Below are positions 7,758 to 19,244 of a DNA stretch of 64,000 bases, piece after piece. The number at the start of each line of letters is the position of its first letter. Position 1 is the first letter of the stretch. The notes beneath the pieces were generated by a model. It was not told the origin of the DNA and ran no database searches. It saw only the letters and a list, made by a program, of their open reading frames with translations. A program made the position numbers and the translations under genes. This DNA is from Microbacterium sp. cf046. GTDB lineage: Bacteria; Actinomycetota; Actinomycetes; Actinomycetales; Microbacteriaceae. The stretch is taken from contig NZ_FOZJ01000002.1 in assembly GCF_900114345.1 (NCBI RefSeq), forward strand, positions 744,001 through 808,000. Direction: 5' to 3'.

Positions 7758-9106
7758 CAGGTCGCAACTCCCGCGCGCTGGGCCCTGACGCGCGCGCCCG
7801 GTGCCCACACGCCGAGCGCCGCCGCATCCACTTCGCCGACGAGCCGGCCGTGCCACGCGATCGCGTGCTGATCGGTCAGGCTCGCGACCTGATCGACGAT
7901 CACCCGCCGGCGCGCAGCATCGCCGTCGGCGCCCGCGAAGTCCTCGGCGTACATCGCGTCGAGCTCGTCGGGTCGCTCCCAGAGGGCGGTCGCCAAACGC
8001 TTGAGCACTCGTCGCTGCTCCTTGTAGACGCTCTTGCGCCCTTCGATCGAGACCACCACCGCTCCGATGATGCCCTTGAGCACCGCCATCTCGGCTTCGA
8101 CGACCCGCGGAACCACCACGTGCGCCCGGTATCGCGTCAGCACGGTCGTGGCATACGCCTCCCGTGTCGCCGTCGTCGCGGCGCGTGCGAATCGGCCGAT
8201 GAGATCGGATGTGAGGTTCTTCAGCCGTGCATGCGACGCACGCGTGCCGTCGAACGATCCGATCCATTCCGGCAGCCGCATGAGCCGGTAGAGGGCGTCC
8301 TCGAGCTCATCGCGCGAGAAGTCGAAGCCGACCCACGACTGGATCGCGTCCAGCAGCGCGGCATGCTCGGCTCCGGCGGCCAGACGCGCGGGATCGAGGT
8401 AGCCGTTCACGATCGCATCCTCGAAGTCGTGCACCGAGTACGCGATGTCGTCGGAGAGGTCCATCACCTCGGCCTCGATGCAGCGGACGCGCCCCGGAGC
8501 GCCGGCACGAAGCCAGCGGAACACGTCCTCGTCGTCGGGGTACACCCCGAACTTCAGGCGGCCACCCGGATCAGGGAGCGGGTGATCAGCCGTCCACGGA
8601 TATTTGCAGGTCGCATCCAGGCTCGCGCGGGTGAGATTCAGGCCGAGGCTGCGCCCCGTCTCGTCGATCACCTTCGGCTCGAGCCGGATCAGGATCCGCA
8701 GGGTCTGGGCGTTCCCTTCGAAGCCCCCGAAGTCCTCCGCCCAGTCGTTGAGCGCGCGTTCGCCGTTGTGGCCGAACGGCGGGTGCCCGAGGTCGTGGCT
8801 GAGACACGCGGTGTCGACGACGTCGGGCGAGAGCCGCAGCGCCGTGGCCAGTTCGCGGCCGACTTGAGCGACCTCGAGGGAGTGGGTGAGCCGGTTCCTC
8901 GCGAAATCGGCGGGGCTGGCGGGGCTGAGCACCTGTGTCTTGGCCGCGAGCCGTCGCAGCGCGGCTGAGTGCAGCACACGCGCGCGGTCTCGGGCGAAGT
9001 CGTCCCGCTGAGACCGATGGTGCTCGCGATGGAAGCGTTCGGCATCCGCTTCGTCGTAGCCTTCGGGGCGCTCCGAGGTGACGCGCACTGCGCCGTCAGC
9101 CGCCAC
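7757..9106 (-). CDS. dgt: Deoxyguanosinetriphosphate triphosphohydrolase-like protein
   Basis: A 449-residue HD-domain phosphohydrolase of the dGTPase family, which removes tripolyphosphate from dGTP. Visible metal-binding parts are RLTHSLEVAQVG, CLSHDLGHPPFGHNGE and DLSDDIAYSVHD. It sits between dus and dnaG, an order frequent in Actinobacteria. I chose the GTG that overlaps the end of dus by 11 bases, because it keeps the operon compact and gives the usual N-terminal length. A second GTG six codons later, before TSERPEGY, is also possible. Confidence 0.93.
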   Translation of the reverse strand: MAADGAVRVTSERPEGYDEADAERFHREHHRSQRDDFARDRARVLHSAALRRLAAKTQVLSPASPADFARNRLTHSLEVAQVGRELATALRLSPDVVDTACLSHDLGHPPFGHNGERALNDWAEDFGGFEGNAQTLRILIRLEPKVIDETGRSLGLNLTRASLDATCKYPWTADHPLPDPGGRLKFGVYPDDEDVFRWLRAGAPGRVRCIEAEVMDLSDDIAYSVHDFEDAIVNGYLDPARLAAGAEHAALLDAIQSWVGFDFSRDELEDALYRLMRLPEWIGSFDGTRASHARLKNLTSDLIGRFARAATTATREAYATTVLTRYRAHVVVPRVVEAEMAVLKGIIGAVVVSIEGRKSVYKEQRRVLKRLATALWERPDELDAMYAEDFAGADGDAARRRVIVDQVASLTDQHAIAWHGRLVGEVDAAALGVWAPGARVRAQRAGVAT

Positions 9107-10262
9107 TGTGGTCCAGCTCGGCGTCGGCGAGCGAGCGGGAGGCCTCGAGGCCGAGGTCGCGCGAATCGAGCCAGCCGTCCGGGAGGGCCGGGCGCTTGGG
9201 AGTGCCTGCGCGTCCGCGCTGCCCTTCGGCGGCGGCGCCGGGGTACGGAGCGTCCGGATCGAGTGTCTGCAGGAGGTCGTCGATCTCCGCCAGGCTCGAT
9301 GCGGTGGCCAACGCCGCACGAGTGTCACCGCCGACGGGGTACCCCTTGAAGTACCACGCGACGTGCTTGCGGATGTCCCGGCATCCGCGCTCCTCGTCGT
9401 CGAGGAATTCCACCAGGAGCTGTGCGTGGCGCCGGAACGCCTCGGCCACGAAGCCGAGGGTCGCATCGACCGGCTCGGCGGGTGCCGAGCCCGGAGCGCC
9501 GAGGGCGCGGGCCAGGTCGCCGAAGAGCCACGGACGTCCGAGGCATCCGCGCCCGACGACGACGCCGTCGCAGCCGGTCTCGTCCATCATCCGCACGGCG
9601 TCGGCGGCGGACCAGATGTCTCCGTTGCCGAGGACGGGCACGCTCGTGACCGCCTCCTTGAGCGCGGCGATGGCGGACCAGTCGGCCTGTCCGGAATAGA
9701 ACTCGGCAGCGGTCCGTGCGTGCAGCGCGACTGCGGCGACACCGGCATCCTCGGCGATGCGCCCCGCATCGAGGAACGTGAGGTGGTCGTAGTCGATGCC
9801 CTTGCGCATCTTGACCGTGAGCGGGATGTCGCCCGCGGCGCGAGCGGCACGCGTGACGATGTCGCGGAACAGCTCGAGCTTCCACGGGAGAGCCGCTCCG
9901 CCGCCCTTGCGGGTGACCTTGGGAACGGGACAGCCGAAGTTCAGGTCGATGTGGTCTGCTCGGTCCTCGTCGACGAGCACGCGAACCGCACCCTCGACCG
10001 TCGCCGGATCCACTCCGTAGAGCTGGATGGAGCGGGGCGTCTCGGACTCGTGATGCGTGATCAGGCGCATGGTGGTGGCGTTGCGCTCGACGAGCGCGCG
10101 AGAGGTGATCATCTCGCTGACATACAGTCCCGCGCCGTATTCGCGGCACAGACGCCGGAACGCGGTGTTGGTGATGCCCGCCATCGGCGCGAGGACCACC
10201 GGCGCGTCCAGCGCGATGGGGCCGATGCGCAGCGTTCGCGCGGGAGCGAGGGTCGGGGTCAC
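9096..10262 (-). CDS. dus: tRNA-dihydrouridine synthase (DusB-like)
   Basis: An FMN enzyme that reduces uridines in the tRNA D loop. The 388-residue sequence has the (beta-alpha)8 signature: VLAPMAGITNTAFRRLC near the N terminus, LNFGCPVPKVTRKGGGAAL with the catalytic cysteine, VKMRKG, and VPVLGNGDI followed by DGVVVGRGCLGRPW for phosphate binding. The start is GTG: a GAGAAT hexamer ends 6 bases before it, and the GGGGAG in between abuts the start too closely for a ribosome binding site, so a leaderless mRNA is likely. First gene of the dus-dgt-dnaG operon, divergent from the peroxidase gene. Confidence 0.95.
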   Translation of the reverse strand: MTPTLAPARTLRIGPIALDAPVVLAPMAGITNTAFRRLCREYGAGLYVSEMITSRALVERNATTMRLITHHESETPRSIQLYGVDPATVEGAVRVLVDEDRADHIDLNFGCPVPKVTRKGGGAALPWKLELFRDIVTRAARAAGDIPLTVKMRKGIDYDHLTFLDAGRIAEDAGVAAVALHARTAAEFYSGQADWSAIAALKEAVTSVPVLGNGDIWSAADAVRMMDETGCDGVVVGRGCLGRPWLFGDLARALGAPGSAPAEPVDATLGFVAEAFRRHAQLLVEFLDDEERGCRDIRKHVAWYFKGYPVGGDTRAALATASSLAEIDDLLQTLDPDAPYPGAAAEGQRGRAGTPKRPALPDGWLDSRDLGLEASRSLADAELDHSGG

Positions 10263-10320
10263 CTCCCCATTCTCCCAGACGTGGAGCCCGGGGTTCGGAA
10301 TCGGACCTAACCTGGTGGAT

Positions 10321-10821
10321 ATGACCGAGTCCACAGCCATCGACATCCGGAACATCCCCTTCACGACTGCGGACGGGCAGGAGGTGTCGCTCGCGGAATA
10401 CGAGGGTCAGGTGCTCCTGATCGTCAACGTCGCGTCCCGGTGCGGACTGACTCCCCAGTACGAGCAGCTCGAACAGCTGAAGAAGACGTACGGACCGCGC
10501 GGATTCGATGTGCTCGCTTTCCCGAGCAATCAATTCCTCCAGGAGCTGTCCAGCATGGACGACATCCTCGAGTACTGCTCCACCACCTGGGGCGTGACGT
10601 TCCCGGTGTTCGAGAAGGTGCGGGTGAACGGCAAGAAGGCCGCGCCGCTCTTCAAGGAGCTCACCAAGACCGAGGACGCCGACGGCAGATCGGGGCGGGT
10701 GGAGTGGAACTTCGAGAAGTTCCTCGTCCTGCCCGATGGCCGGGTCAAGCGCTTCCGCCCGAAGATGAGGCCCGACGATCCGCAGATCGTCGAACTCATC
10801 GAGGCCAACCTCCCGAACTGA
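10321..10821 (+). CDS. Glutathione peroxidase family protein (probably thioredoxin-dependent)
   Basis: A 166-residue peroxidase reducing hydroperoxides. It has NVASRCGLTPQY with a cysteine instead of selenocysteine, the FPSNQF segment with the conserved Gln, and WNFEKF with the catalytic Trp. The second cysteine of thioredoxin-dependent homologues, normally in the FPCNQF position, is Ser here. Cys in EYCSTTWG could serve instead, so the recycling partner is uncertain. Actinobacteria of this kind lack glutathione and use mycothiol. A TAACCT hexamer ends 7 bases before the ATG. Confidence 0.92.
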   Translation: MTESTAIDIRNIPFTTADGQEVSLAEYEGQVLLIVNVASRCGLTPQYEQLEQLKKTYGPRGFDVLAFPSNQFLQELSSMDDILEYCSTTWGVTFPVFEKVRVNGKKAAPLFKELTKTEDADGRSGRVEWNFEKFLVLPDGRVKRFRPKMRPDDPQIVELIEANLPN

Positions 10822-10831
10822 CCGGAGCGTC

Positions 10832-11512
10832 TCAGGCGAGCGTCTCGGCGCCCTCGCGATGCTCGGACCACACCTGTCGCACGATCTGAGCGAAGGCTTC
10901 GGCCGGCTGCGCCCCCGACACCCCGTACTTGCCGTCGATCACGAAGAACGGGACGCCGTTGATGCCGTAGGCGGTCGCCTGAGCTTGATCGGCCCGCACG
11001 GCCGGGAGGTACCGGCCGCTTCGCAGAGCGTCGCGCGCGGCATCCGCATCCAGACCGGCATCGACCGCGAGGGCGACGAGCTCGTCCTCACGGCCGAGAT
11101 GACGACCTTCGGTGAAGTACGCCGACATGAGCCGCTCGGCGGTCTCGGCCTGGCGACCCTGCTCCTTGGCGAAGTGGAGCAGCTCGTGCGCCTTCACCGT
11201 GTTGGTGTGCTTGAGGAGGTCGAACCGGTACTCGAGTCCTGACCCGGCTGCCACATCCGTCACCCGTGCGAGCATCTGCGAGGCCTGGTCGGCCGAGATG
11301 CCCTTGTGCCGGGCGAGGTACTCGCCCTCGCCGCCCTCGAAGTCCACCGGAGTGTCCGGTGAGAGCTCGAACGAGTGGAAGGTCACCTCGACCGCAGGGG
11401 CGTCTTCGTCTGTGGAGGCTTCAGCGAGTCCCGTTTCGAGATTGCGCTTGCCGATATAGCACCACGGGCAGGCGATGTCGCTCCACACGTCGATCTTGAT
11501 GGCATCCGTCAT
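10832..11512 (-). CDS. DsbA family oxidoreductase (FrnE-like)
   Basis: A 226-residue cytoplasmic thioredoxin-fold protein. It opens with IKIDVWSDIACPWCYIGKRN, whose CPWC pair is the redox site. It ends with the cis-proline segment GVPFFVIDGKYGVSGAQP that is usual in the FrnE/2-hydroxychromene isomerase branch. No signal peptide is present. FrnE of Deinococcus acts in oxidative stress tolerance. It is convergent with the glutathione peroxidase gene ten bases away, so both may belong to redox defence. Start at the ATG before TDAIKIDV. Confidence 0.93.
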   Translation of the reverse strand: MTDAIKIDVWSDIACPWCYIGKRNLETGLAEASTDEDAPAVEVTFHSFELSPDTPVDFEGGEGEYLARHKGISADQASQMLARVTDVAAGSGLEYRFDLLKHTNTVKAHELLHFAKEQGRQAETAERLMSAYFTEGRHLGREDELVALAVDAGLDADAARDALRSGRYLPAVRADQAQATAYGINGVPFFVIDGKYGVSGAQPAEAFAQIVRQVWSEHREGAETLA

Positions 11513-11650
11513 GCCGTGTGCAACCTGCGGCGCCGGATCTGAATTCCCCGTGACTCGGGTGTGGTCGTTCGGGTCGGATGAGAGACGTATGAGAAAATTG
11601 CACGCGCACCTCGCCACCGGAGTGTGCGCGTTCGATTCGACGAGGAAACC

Positions 11651-12766
11651 GTGCGGGCAAGAGGAGGCCGTCGCGCTGCCGGCGCGACGCGGAGATCGCG
11701 GCGTCTGGGCGCTGCGCTGGGCTGGGTCACCGGCATCATCGCCGTGGCCCTCTTCGGCGTCGCCGGGGCCGCGGTCGCCAGCGGACAGTTCGGACAGCTG
11801 GTCGGCTTCGCTGCTGAGCCGTCGGCGAGTGCGAGCAGCGACCCCTCGACCACCACGACGCCCATCCCGACGGCGACTCCCACACCGACACCGACCCCCA
11901 CGCCTCCTCCTCCGCCGCCCGCCCCGGTGTCGCCCGCCGACACTCCATGCTCCACCGCGGTCACGATGTCGATCTGGGCGCACTACGACGACGACCTGAT
12001 CTTCGCGAACCCCGCCCTGCAGGACGCGATGGCCGCCGGCGACTGCATCAGGACGGTGTTCATCACGGCATCCGATGCCGGTCGCGGGTGGGACTACTCG
12101 CAGGGACGCGAGCTCGGCATCCTGCGCGCATACAACGCGATGCGCGGGCAGGAGGGATTCTGGTCCGAAAAGGCGGTCACGCTGCTCTCCGGCGCCGAGC
12201 TGCATCAGTGGTCTCCGGACGGCGAGCCCGACATCACCGTGTCGTTCCTGCGTCTTCCGGACGGCAACCTGACCGGCTCCGGGTTCCCGGCGACGGGCAA
12301 CGTCTCCCTGCCGATGCTGCTGGACGGCTCGATCACCGCCATGGACCCGATCGACGGCTCTCCCCCGATCTCGGCAGAGATGCTCATCGCGTCGCTTGCC
12401 GAGACGATCCAGGCGTACCACGCGACGCACCTCGTGACACACGTGCCCTCGACGGCGGTCAAATTCGCATCGGGCGATCACCCCGATCACGGGGCCGCCG
12501 GGGACTTCGCGCGCCTTGCGTGGCAGCGGGCCGGATTCCCCTCGCTCGAGGTGCGCTATGCGGTCGGCTATCCGTCGGCATCCTTTCCCGTGAACGTGTC
12601 GGGCGACGCGCTCACCCGCAAGCTGGCGCCCTACCGCGCATACGCGGCGCAGGACTCGGTCATCGCGTGCGCGACGGATGCGGCCTGCCTTGCGAACCCG
12701 AAATTCGGCGCGTGGCTGCAGCGAAGCTACCTCGCGAAGGACTCGGACCTCTTCCCCGCCGGCTGA
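11651..12766 (+). CDS. Exported or membrane-anchored PIG-L family deacetylase
   Basis: 371 residues. After a basic N terminus there is one hydrophobic segment (about residues 22-44, WVTGIIAVALFGVAGAAV), then a Ser/Thr/Pro linker with TP repeats and a run of prolines (about 60-95), then a PIG-L/LmbE domain. The zinc site is visible as SIWAHYDDDL (family AHPDDE) and GDHPDHGAAG. These enzymes remove N-acetyl groups from sugar conjugates; the substrate of extracellular versions is unknown. I chose the GTG with GAGGAA five bases before it rather than the GTG nine codons upstream. An AT-rich patch near 11585-11605 may carry the promoter. Confidence 0.88.
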   Translation: MRARGGRRAAGATRRSRRLGAALGWVTGIIAVALFGVAGAAVASGQFGQLVGFAAEPSASASSDPSTTTTPIPTATPTPTPTPTPPPPPPAPVSPADTPCSTAVTMSIWAHYDDDLIFANPALQDAMAAGDCIRTVFITASDAGRGWDYSQGRELGILRAYNAMRGQEGFWSEKAVTLLSGAELHQWSPDGEPDITVSFLRLPDGNLTGSGFPATGNVSLPMLLDGSITAMDPIDGSPPISAEMLIASLAETIQAYHATHLVTHVPSTAVKFASGDHPDHGAAGDFARLAWQRAGFPSLEVRYAVGYPSASFPVNVSGDALTRKLAPYRAYAAQDSVIACATDAACLANPKFGAWLQRSYLAKDSDLFPAG

Positions 12767-12800
12767 GCGCTGCGATGCTCGACCCCGCGGAGGGGCCGGT

Positions 12801-13613
12801 TCACAGCGCGGGGATCTCCGGGGTGTCCACGGCGCCGCCGAACCGCCGGTCGCGATCGAGATAGATCCCGATGGCCCGCCACAGATCCTCCCGGGAGAAG
12901 TCCGGCCAGAGCGTGTCGAGGAAGACGAACTCGGCGTAGGCGGACTCCCAGAGCAGGAAGTTCGAGGTCCGCTGCTCGCCGCTCGAGCGCACGAAGAGGT
13001 CGACGTCCGGCATGTCGGGCTGGTAGAGGCGGCGCTGGATGAGCTTCTCGGTCACGGCGGACGCTCTGAGGCGTCCGGCAGCGATGTCCTCGCCGATCGT
13101 CCGCATCGCATCGACCAGTTCGACGCGCCCACCGTAGTTGACGCACATGGTCAGCGTCAGGACGTCATTGCCCGCCGTGAGCCGCTCGGCATACTGCAGC
13201 TCCTTGATCACCGAGCCCCAGAGGCGCGGCTTCCGGCCCGACCAGCGGACGCGGACACCCCACTCGTTCAGCTGATCGCGCCGGCGGTGGAGGACATCTC
13301 GGTTGAAGCCCATGAGAAACCGGACCTCTTCGGGTGAGCGGGTCCAGTTCTCCGTCGAGAACGCGTACACGCTCAGATGCCGCACGCCGGCCTGGATCGC
13401 ACCTGCGACCACATCCAGCAGAGCGGCCTCGCCTGCTCGATGACCTTCGATGCGGGTCAGCCCTCGCTTGTTCGCCCAGCGGCCGTTGCCGTCCATCACG
13501 ATCGCGACGTGCGACGGCACCCGGCCCTTCGGGAACACCGGCGGATACAGGCCGGTCCAGTCGATCGGCTTGTACGGCACCGCGTCGCGATGGGTGAACG
13601 GCTTCGGGCTCAC
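12801..13613 (-). CDS. uppS: Isoprenyl transferase (undecaprenyl diphosphate synthase family)
   Basis: A cis-prenyltransferase that makes the lipid carrier for cell wall synthesis. The 270-residue protein has [13 protein letters not shown] with the catalytic Asp41, YAFSTENW, and the C-terminal [18 protein letters not shown] and YAEFVF motifs. In some Actinobacteria two such enzymes split the work, and this one could make short or long chains. The start is GTG, overlapping the recO stop by four bases (GTGA), so the two genes are one transcription and translation unit. Confidence 0.96.
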   Translation of the reverse strand: MSPKPFTHRDAVPYKPIDWTGLYPPVFPKGRVPSHVAIVMDGNGRWANKRGLTRIEGHRAGEAALLDVVAGAIQAGVRHLSVYAFSTENWTRSPEEVRFLMGFNRDVLHRRRDQLNEWGVRVRWSGRKPRLWGSVIKELQYAERLTAGNDVLTLTMCVNYGGRVELVDAMRTIGEDIAAGRLRASAVTEKLIQRRLYQPDMPDVDLFVRSSGEQRTSNFLLWESAYAEFVFLDTLWPDFSREDLWRAIGIYLDRDRRFGGAVDTPEIPAL

Positions 13614-14338
13614 GTCGCAGCCTCGACGTGCTCCAGGGAGCGGATGCCGCGCTCGAGGTGCCACTGCGCGTAGGCGGCGATCAGGCCGGATGCCGAGCCC
13701 CGGGTCGGTGCGGAGGCGGCGTCTGCGACGTCCCAATCCCCCTCCATGAGCGCCGACAGGAGCGCTGCGGTCGGCACATCCACACGCGCAGCGCCCACCG
13801 GCGCGCAGTCACGGCAGATCATCCCGCCGAGCTGAGCCACGAACGTGTCATGCGGCCCCGGCGCGCCGCAGCGGGCGCAGTCGGCCAGCCCGGGCGCCCA
13901 GCCCGAGAGGGCCATCGCCCGGAGCAAGTACGAGTCCAGGATGCTGCGCGGCACATGCTCGCCGCGTGCGAGGGCGCGGAGGCCGCCGACGAGCAGGAGA
14001 TACTGCTGCGGCGTCGCCTCGGCCTCGTTGAGCCGATCCGCGGCCTCGACCATCGCATTGGCCGACGTGTACCGGTCGTAGTGCACGGCGATGTCGGCGC
14101 CGTACGAGCCGAGCGACTCGGCCTGCTGGACGATGTCGAGCGAGCGCCCCTGGTACAGCAGCACGTCGGCCACCATGAAGGGCTCGAGCCGGGCACCGAA
14201 GCGCGACGACGTGCGACGGACCCCTTTCGCGACCGCTCGAAGCTTCCCGTGCCGGCGACTGAGCATCGTGACGATGCGGTCCGCTTCACCCAGCTTGTGG
14301 GTGCGCAGGATCACGACCTCGTCGCGGTAGGTGGGCAC
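13610..14338 (-). CDS. recO: DNA repair protein RecO
   Basis: Helps load RecA on gaps as part of the RecFOR pathway. The 242-residue protein shows the N-terminal OB fold ([17 protein letters not shown]), FGARLEPF, and a zinc-binding CARCGAPG with a later CRDCAP. The start is GTG. A CATAAT hexamer ends 6 bases before it, and the intervening TGGGAG touches the GTG directly, so the mRNA is probably leaderless. It heads the recO-uppS operon. In related genomes it follows leuA directly; here three genes intervene. Confidence 0.95.
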   Translation of the reverse strand: MPTYRDEVVILRTHKLGEADRIVTMLSRRHGKLRAVAKGVRRTSSRFGARLEPFMVADVLLYQGRSLDIVQQAESLGSYGADIAVHYDRYTSANAMVEAADRLNEAEATPQQYLLLVGGLRALARGEHVPRSILDSYLLRAMALSGWAPGLADCARCGAPGPHDTFVAQLGGMICRDCAPVGAARVDVPTAALLSALMEGDWDVADAASAPTRGSASGLIAAYAQWHLERGIRSLEHVEAAT

Positions 14339-14458
14339 CTCCCAATTATGGTCGCAGTGTCCCCCACCGGGCCCGCGCCTGGCCGGGTGGGGCGCGGCCC
14401 GGCCATCGGTCCGGCGATGCGCGCGGGTTTCGACCGGGCGGCATCCGAGAATGGACGG

Positions 14459-15145
14459 GTGGATGCACCCGTCTTCATGATCCCCCTCTGGGCCGACCTC
14501 ACGGCAGTGGGGCTCGGCGGCATCCAAGGCGCTCTGTTCGCGTCAGGATTCCGCGGCCAGCGCCGGCTCGACCTGCTCGGAGTGGCCATCATCGGCATCG
14601 TGATGGGAATGGGCGGAGGCATCATCCGCGACATGCTGCTCGATCAGCCGCTGAGCACCCTGCAGAGCAACTGGTATCTGGTCACCGCGACGGCCGCGGC
14701 GCTGCTCGGGATGCTGCTGGCCGCGCCGCTGCGGAGGCTCAACGGCATCATCGTGGGCCTGGACGCGATCGTGATCGGCATGTTCGGCGCGTTCGGCACC
14801 AGCAAAGCGCTGGCGCTCGGCCTGCCGCTGATCCCCGCGGTCTTCGTCGGCGTCTGCTCGGCAGTCGGAGGCGGCATCCTGCGGGACGTGTTCATGGGAC
14901 TGCCGGTCGCCATCATGCACGTCGGATCGCTCTATGCGGTCGCCGCTGCCGCCGGATGCCTCGTCCTGGCCGTTTCGAACGCGTTCGGGGTGCCGCTGGT
15001 CGGCGCAGCGATCGCCGGCATCATCGTGACGGCCGTCATCCGCGTCCTGGCCGTGGTGTTCGATCTCTCGCTGCCCGAGCAGCGCATGCTCTATCGCCGC
15101 AAGGTCGCCGCCGAGACGGGTGCCCTCCCGATCGTCAAGCCCTGA
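14459..15145 (+). CDS. TRIC-type cation channel family protein (UPF0126)
   Basis: A 228-residue membrane protein with about seven helices and two internal repeats of the family motif: [13 protein letters not shown] and, some 85 residues later, [13 protein letters not shown]. Prokaryotic TRIC channels are trimeric cation channels. The start is GTG at VDAPVFMIP; a GAGAAT hexamer ends 6 bases before it, as at dus. An ATG six codons downstream is a weaker choice. It is divergent from recO and meets glutamate decarboxylase tail to tail, three bases apart. Confidence 0.88.
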   Translation: MDAPVFMIPLWADLTAVGLGGIQGALFASGFRGQRRLDLLGVAIIGIVMGMGGGIIRDMLLDQPLSTLQSNWYLVTATAAALLGMLLAAPLRRLNGIIVGLDAIVIGMFGAFGTSKALALGLPLIPAVFVGVCSAVGGGILRDVFMGLPVAIMHVGSLYAVAAAAGCLVLAVSNAFGVPLVGAAIAGIIVTAVIRVLAVVFDLSLPEQRMLYRRKVAAETGALPIVKP

Positions 15146-15148
15146 GCG

Positions 15149-16573
15149 TCAGTGCGTGAAGGTCGTGACGAGTCCTTCGGTCGGCATCGGCGTCTCGAGC
15201 GCGTCGAGATAGGCCACCGCCTCCTGGATGTCCACCACCAGGCTCTCGGCGAGATTGCGGCTGAGTCCGTTGCGCACCACGATCCGCTGCACCACGACAT
15301 CGGCGAGGTCGTCAGGCATCGGATAGGCGGGGATGAGCCAGCCCTTCAGCCGGAGCCGCTCCGACAGGTGGTACAGGTTCCACTTGTCGGTGTAGCCCTT
15401 CGTCAGCTGCCACGCGAAGACCGGGATGTCGGTGCCGTCGTTCCACAGATCGAACGCGGGCATCTTCGCGATCTCTCCCGCGAGGTACACAGCGACGTCC
15501 TGGGACGCCTTCTGCACCTTGTAGTAGCCGTCCCAGCCGAGGCGGAGGAACAGGTAGTACTGCAGCAGGACCTGCGCGCCCGGGCGTGAGAAGTTCAGGG
15601 CGAAGCTCGGCATGTGGCCGCCGAGGTACGTGACGTCGAAGACGAGCTCTTTCGGGAGGTCCTCGACGGTGCGCCAGACGACCCAGCCCAGACCTGGGTA
15701 GACCAGCCCGTACTTGTGCGCCGATGTGCTGATCGACGCGACCCGCTCGACGCGGAAATCCCAGGCCAGGTCCGGTTGCAGGAACGGCGCGATCATTCCG
15801 CCGGATGCGCCGTCGACGTGGATCGGGATGTCCAGGCCCGTATCGGCCTGGATGCGGTCCAGCGCCTCCGCGATCTTCGCGACCGGCTCGTAGACGCCCG
15901 TGTACGTCACGCCCATGATCGCGACCACGCCGATCGTGTTCTCGTCGACGTACTTCTCCAGGTCGTGCCCGTCGAGGCACTGGTGCTCGGCACTGATCGG
16001 CACGTACCGCGGCTCGACGTCCCAGTAGTTGCAGAACTTCTCCCAGCACACCTGGACGGCGCTCGAGAGGATCAGGTTCGGCTTGTCGGTGGACCTGCCA
16101 GCCGCTCGCCGCGCGAGCTGCCAGCGGCGCTTGAGCGCCAGGCCACCGAGCATGCACGCCTCGGACGAGCCGATGGTCGACGTGCCGATCGCGTTCTCGG
16201 CATCGGGTGCGTTCCACAGGGTCGCGATCATCTTCCAGCAGCGGGTCTCGATCGCCGCGGTCTGCGGGTACTCGTCCTTGTCGACCATGTTCTTGTCGGC
16301 CGTCTCGGAATAGAGGCGGTCGGCGTGCGGATCCATCCAGGTGCCGACGAAGGTCGCGAGGTTCAGCCGGGAATTGCCGTCCAGCATCGCCTCGTCATGG
16401 ACGACCTGGTAGGCGGTCTCGGGCAGGGACTCGCCCGGTGGCAGCATGTTCAGCGGGAAGTCCGTCGCTTCACCGGCCCTCGCGAAGAGCGGATTGAGCT
16501 GGTTCTGATCGCTGATACCGGTGAAGGCGTGCGAGGGCTCGCCGCGGCGCGAAGATTCGGATGCAGTCGTCAT
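15149..16573 (-). CDS. gadB: Glutamate decarboxylase
   Basis: A PLP-dependent enzyme turning glutamate into GABA, consuming a proton. In 474 residues it shows HVDGASGGMIAPFL and, around residue 287, SISTSAHKYGLVYPG with the cofactor lysine in HKYG, plus a C-terminal tail like that controlling pH response in E. coli GadB. No GadC-type antiporter gene is near. Two ATGs are possible: the downstream one (before TTASESS) has a TAGCAT hexamer ending 7 bases before it, which fits the other leaderless starts here, so I use it. It lies between leuA and recO, which are usually neighbours, suggesting insertion. Confidence 0.95.
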   Translation of the reverse strand: MTTASESSRRGEPSHAFTGISDQNQLNPLFARAGEATDFPLNMLPPGESLPETAYQVVHDEAMLDGNSRLNLATFVGTWMDPHADRLYSETADKNMVDKDEYPQTAAIETRCWKMIATLWNAPDAENAIGTSTIGSSEACMLGGLALKRRWQLARRAAGRSTDKPNLILSSAVQVCWEKFCNYWDVEPRYVPISAEHQCLDGHDLEKYVDENTIGVVAIMGVTYTGVYEPVAKIAEALDRIQADTGLDIPIHVDGASGGMIAPFLQPDLAWDFRVERVASISTSAHKYGLVYPGLGWVVWRTVEDLPKELVFDVTYLGGHMPSFALNFSRPGAQVLLQYYLFLRLGWDGYYKVQKASQDVAVYLAGEIAKMPAFDLWNDGTDIPVFAWQLTKGYTDKWNLYHLSERLRLKGWLIPAYPMPDDLADVVVQRIVVRNGLSRNLAESLVVDIQEAVAYLDALETPMPTEGLVTTFTH

Positions 16574-16660
16574 GGGGCTCATGCTATTGGGACCGCGCCG
16601 TGGCGTGCCTCATGCTTTGAAGGTGACGTTCCGAGCCTCCGGCGGCCCTACTCTCGGACC

Positions 16661-19131
<2,471 letters not shown>

Positions 19132-19153
<22 letters not shown>

Positions 19154-19182
19154 CGACTAAGAAGGAGCCGGCCGAAGCGCAT
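19132..19182 (-). CDS. leuA leader peptide, 16 residues with Leu-Leu-Leu
   Basis: The frame reads MRFGRLLLSRRDESSF and stops with TAG. Leu codons 6-8 are CTC CTT CTT; CTT is rare in this GC-rich sequence, as expected for a codon meant to sense charged tRNA-Leu. A TAACCT hexamer ends 6 bases before the ATG, so the peptide probably starts at the first base of the transcript. It ends 63 bases before leuA, and its last third lies in a strong hairpin. Leucine-rich leaders before leuA are documented in Streptomyces and predicted in other Actinobacteria. Confidence 0.8.
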
Positions 19183-19188
19183 GCCGCC

Positions 19189-19194
19189 AGGTTA
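19189..19194 (-). promoter_or_regulatory. -10 hexamer of the leuA leader transcript
   Basis: TAACCT on the minus strand lies 6 bases before the leader-peptide ATG, the same geometry as at the other proposed leaderless starts in this window. No good -35 is obvious. Confidence 0.55.
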
Positions 19195-19244
19195 CACCCG
19201 TCCTCCGGCGGTCGCGAAATTCGCGGGCGACGGCGCGGGCGTTC

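Noticed and set aside
9107..9466. An N-terminal extension of dgt upstream through dus.
   Set aside because: The extension is antimotif, overlaps dus in another frame, and exceeds usual family length.
11871..11925. Tandem repeat array in the PIG-L linker.
   Set aside because: It is simply the coding of Thr-Pro and Pro runs; no longer unit is repeated.
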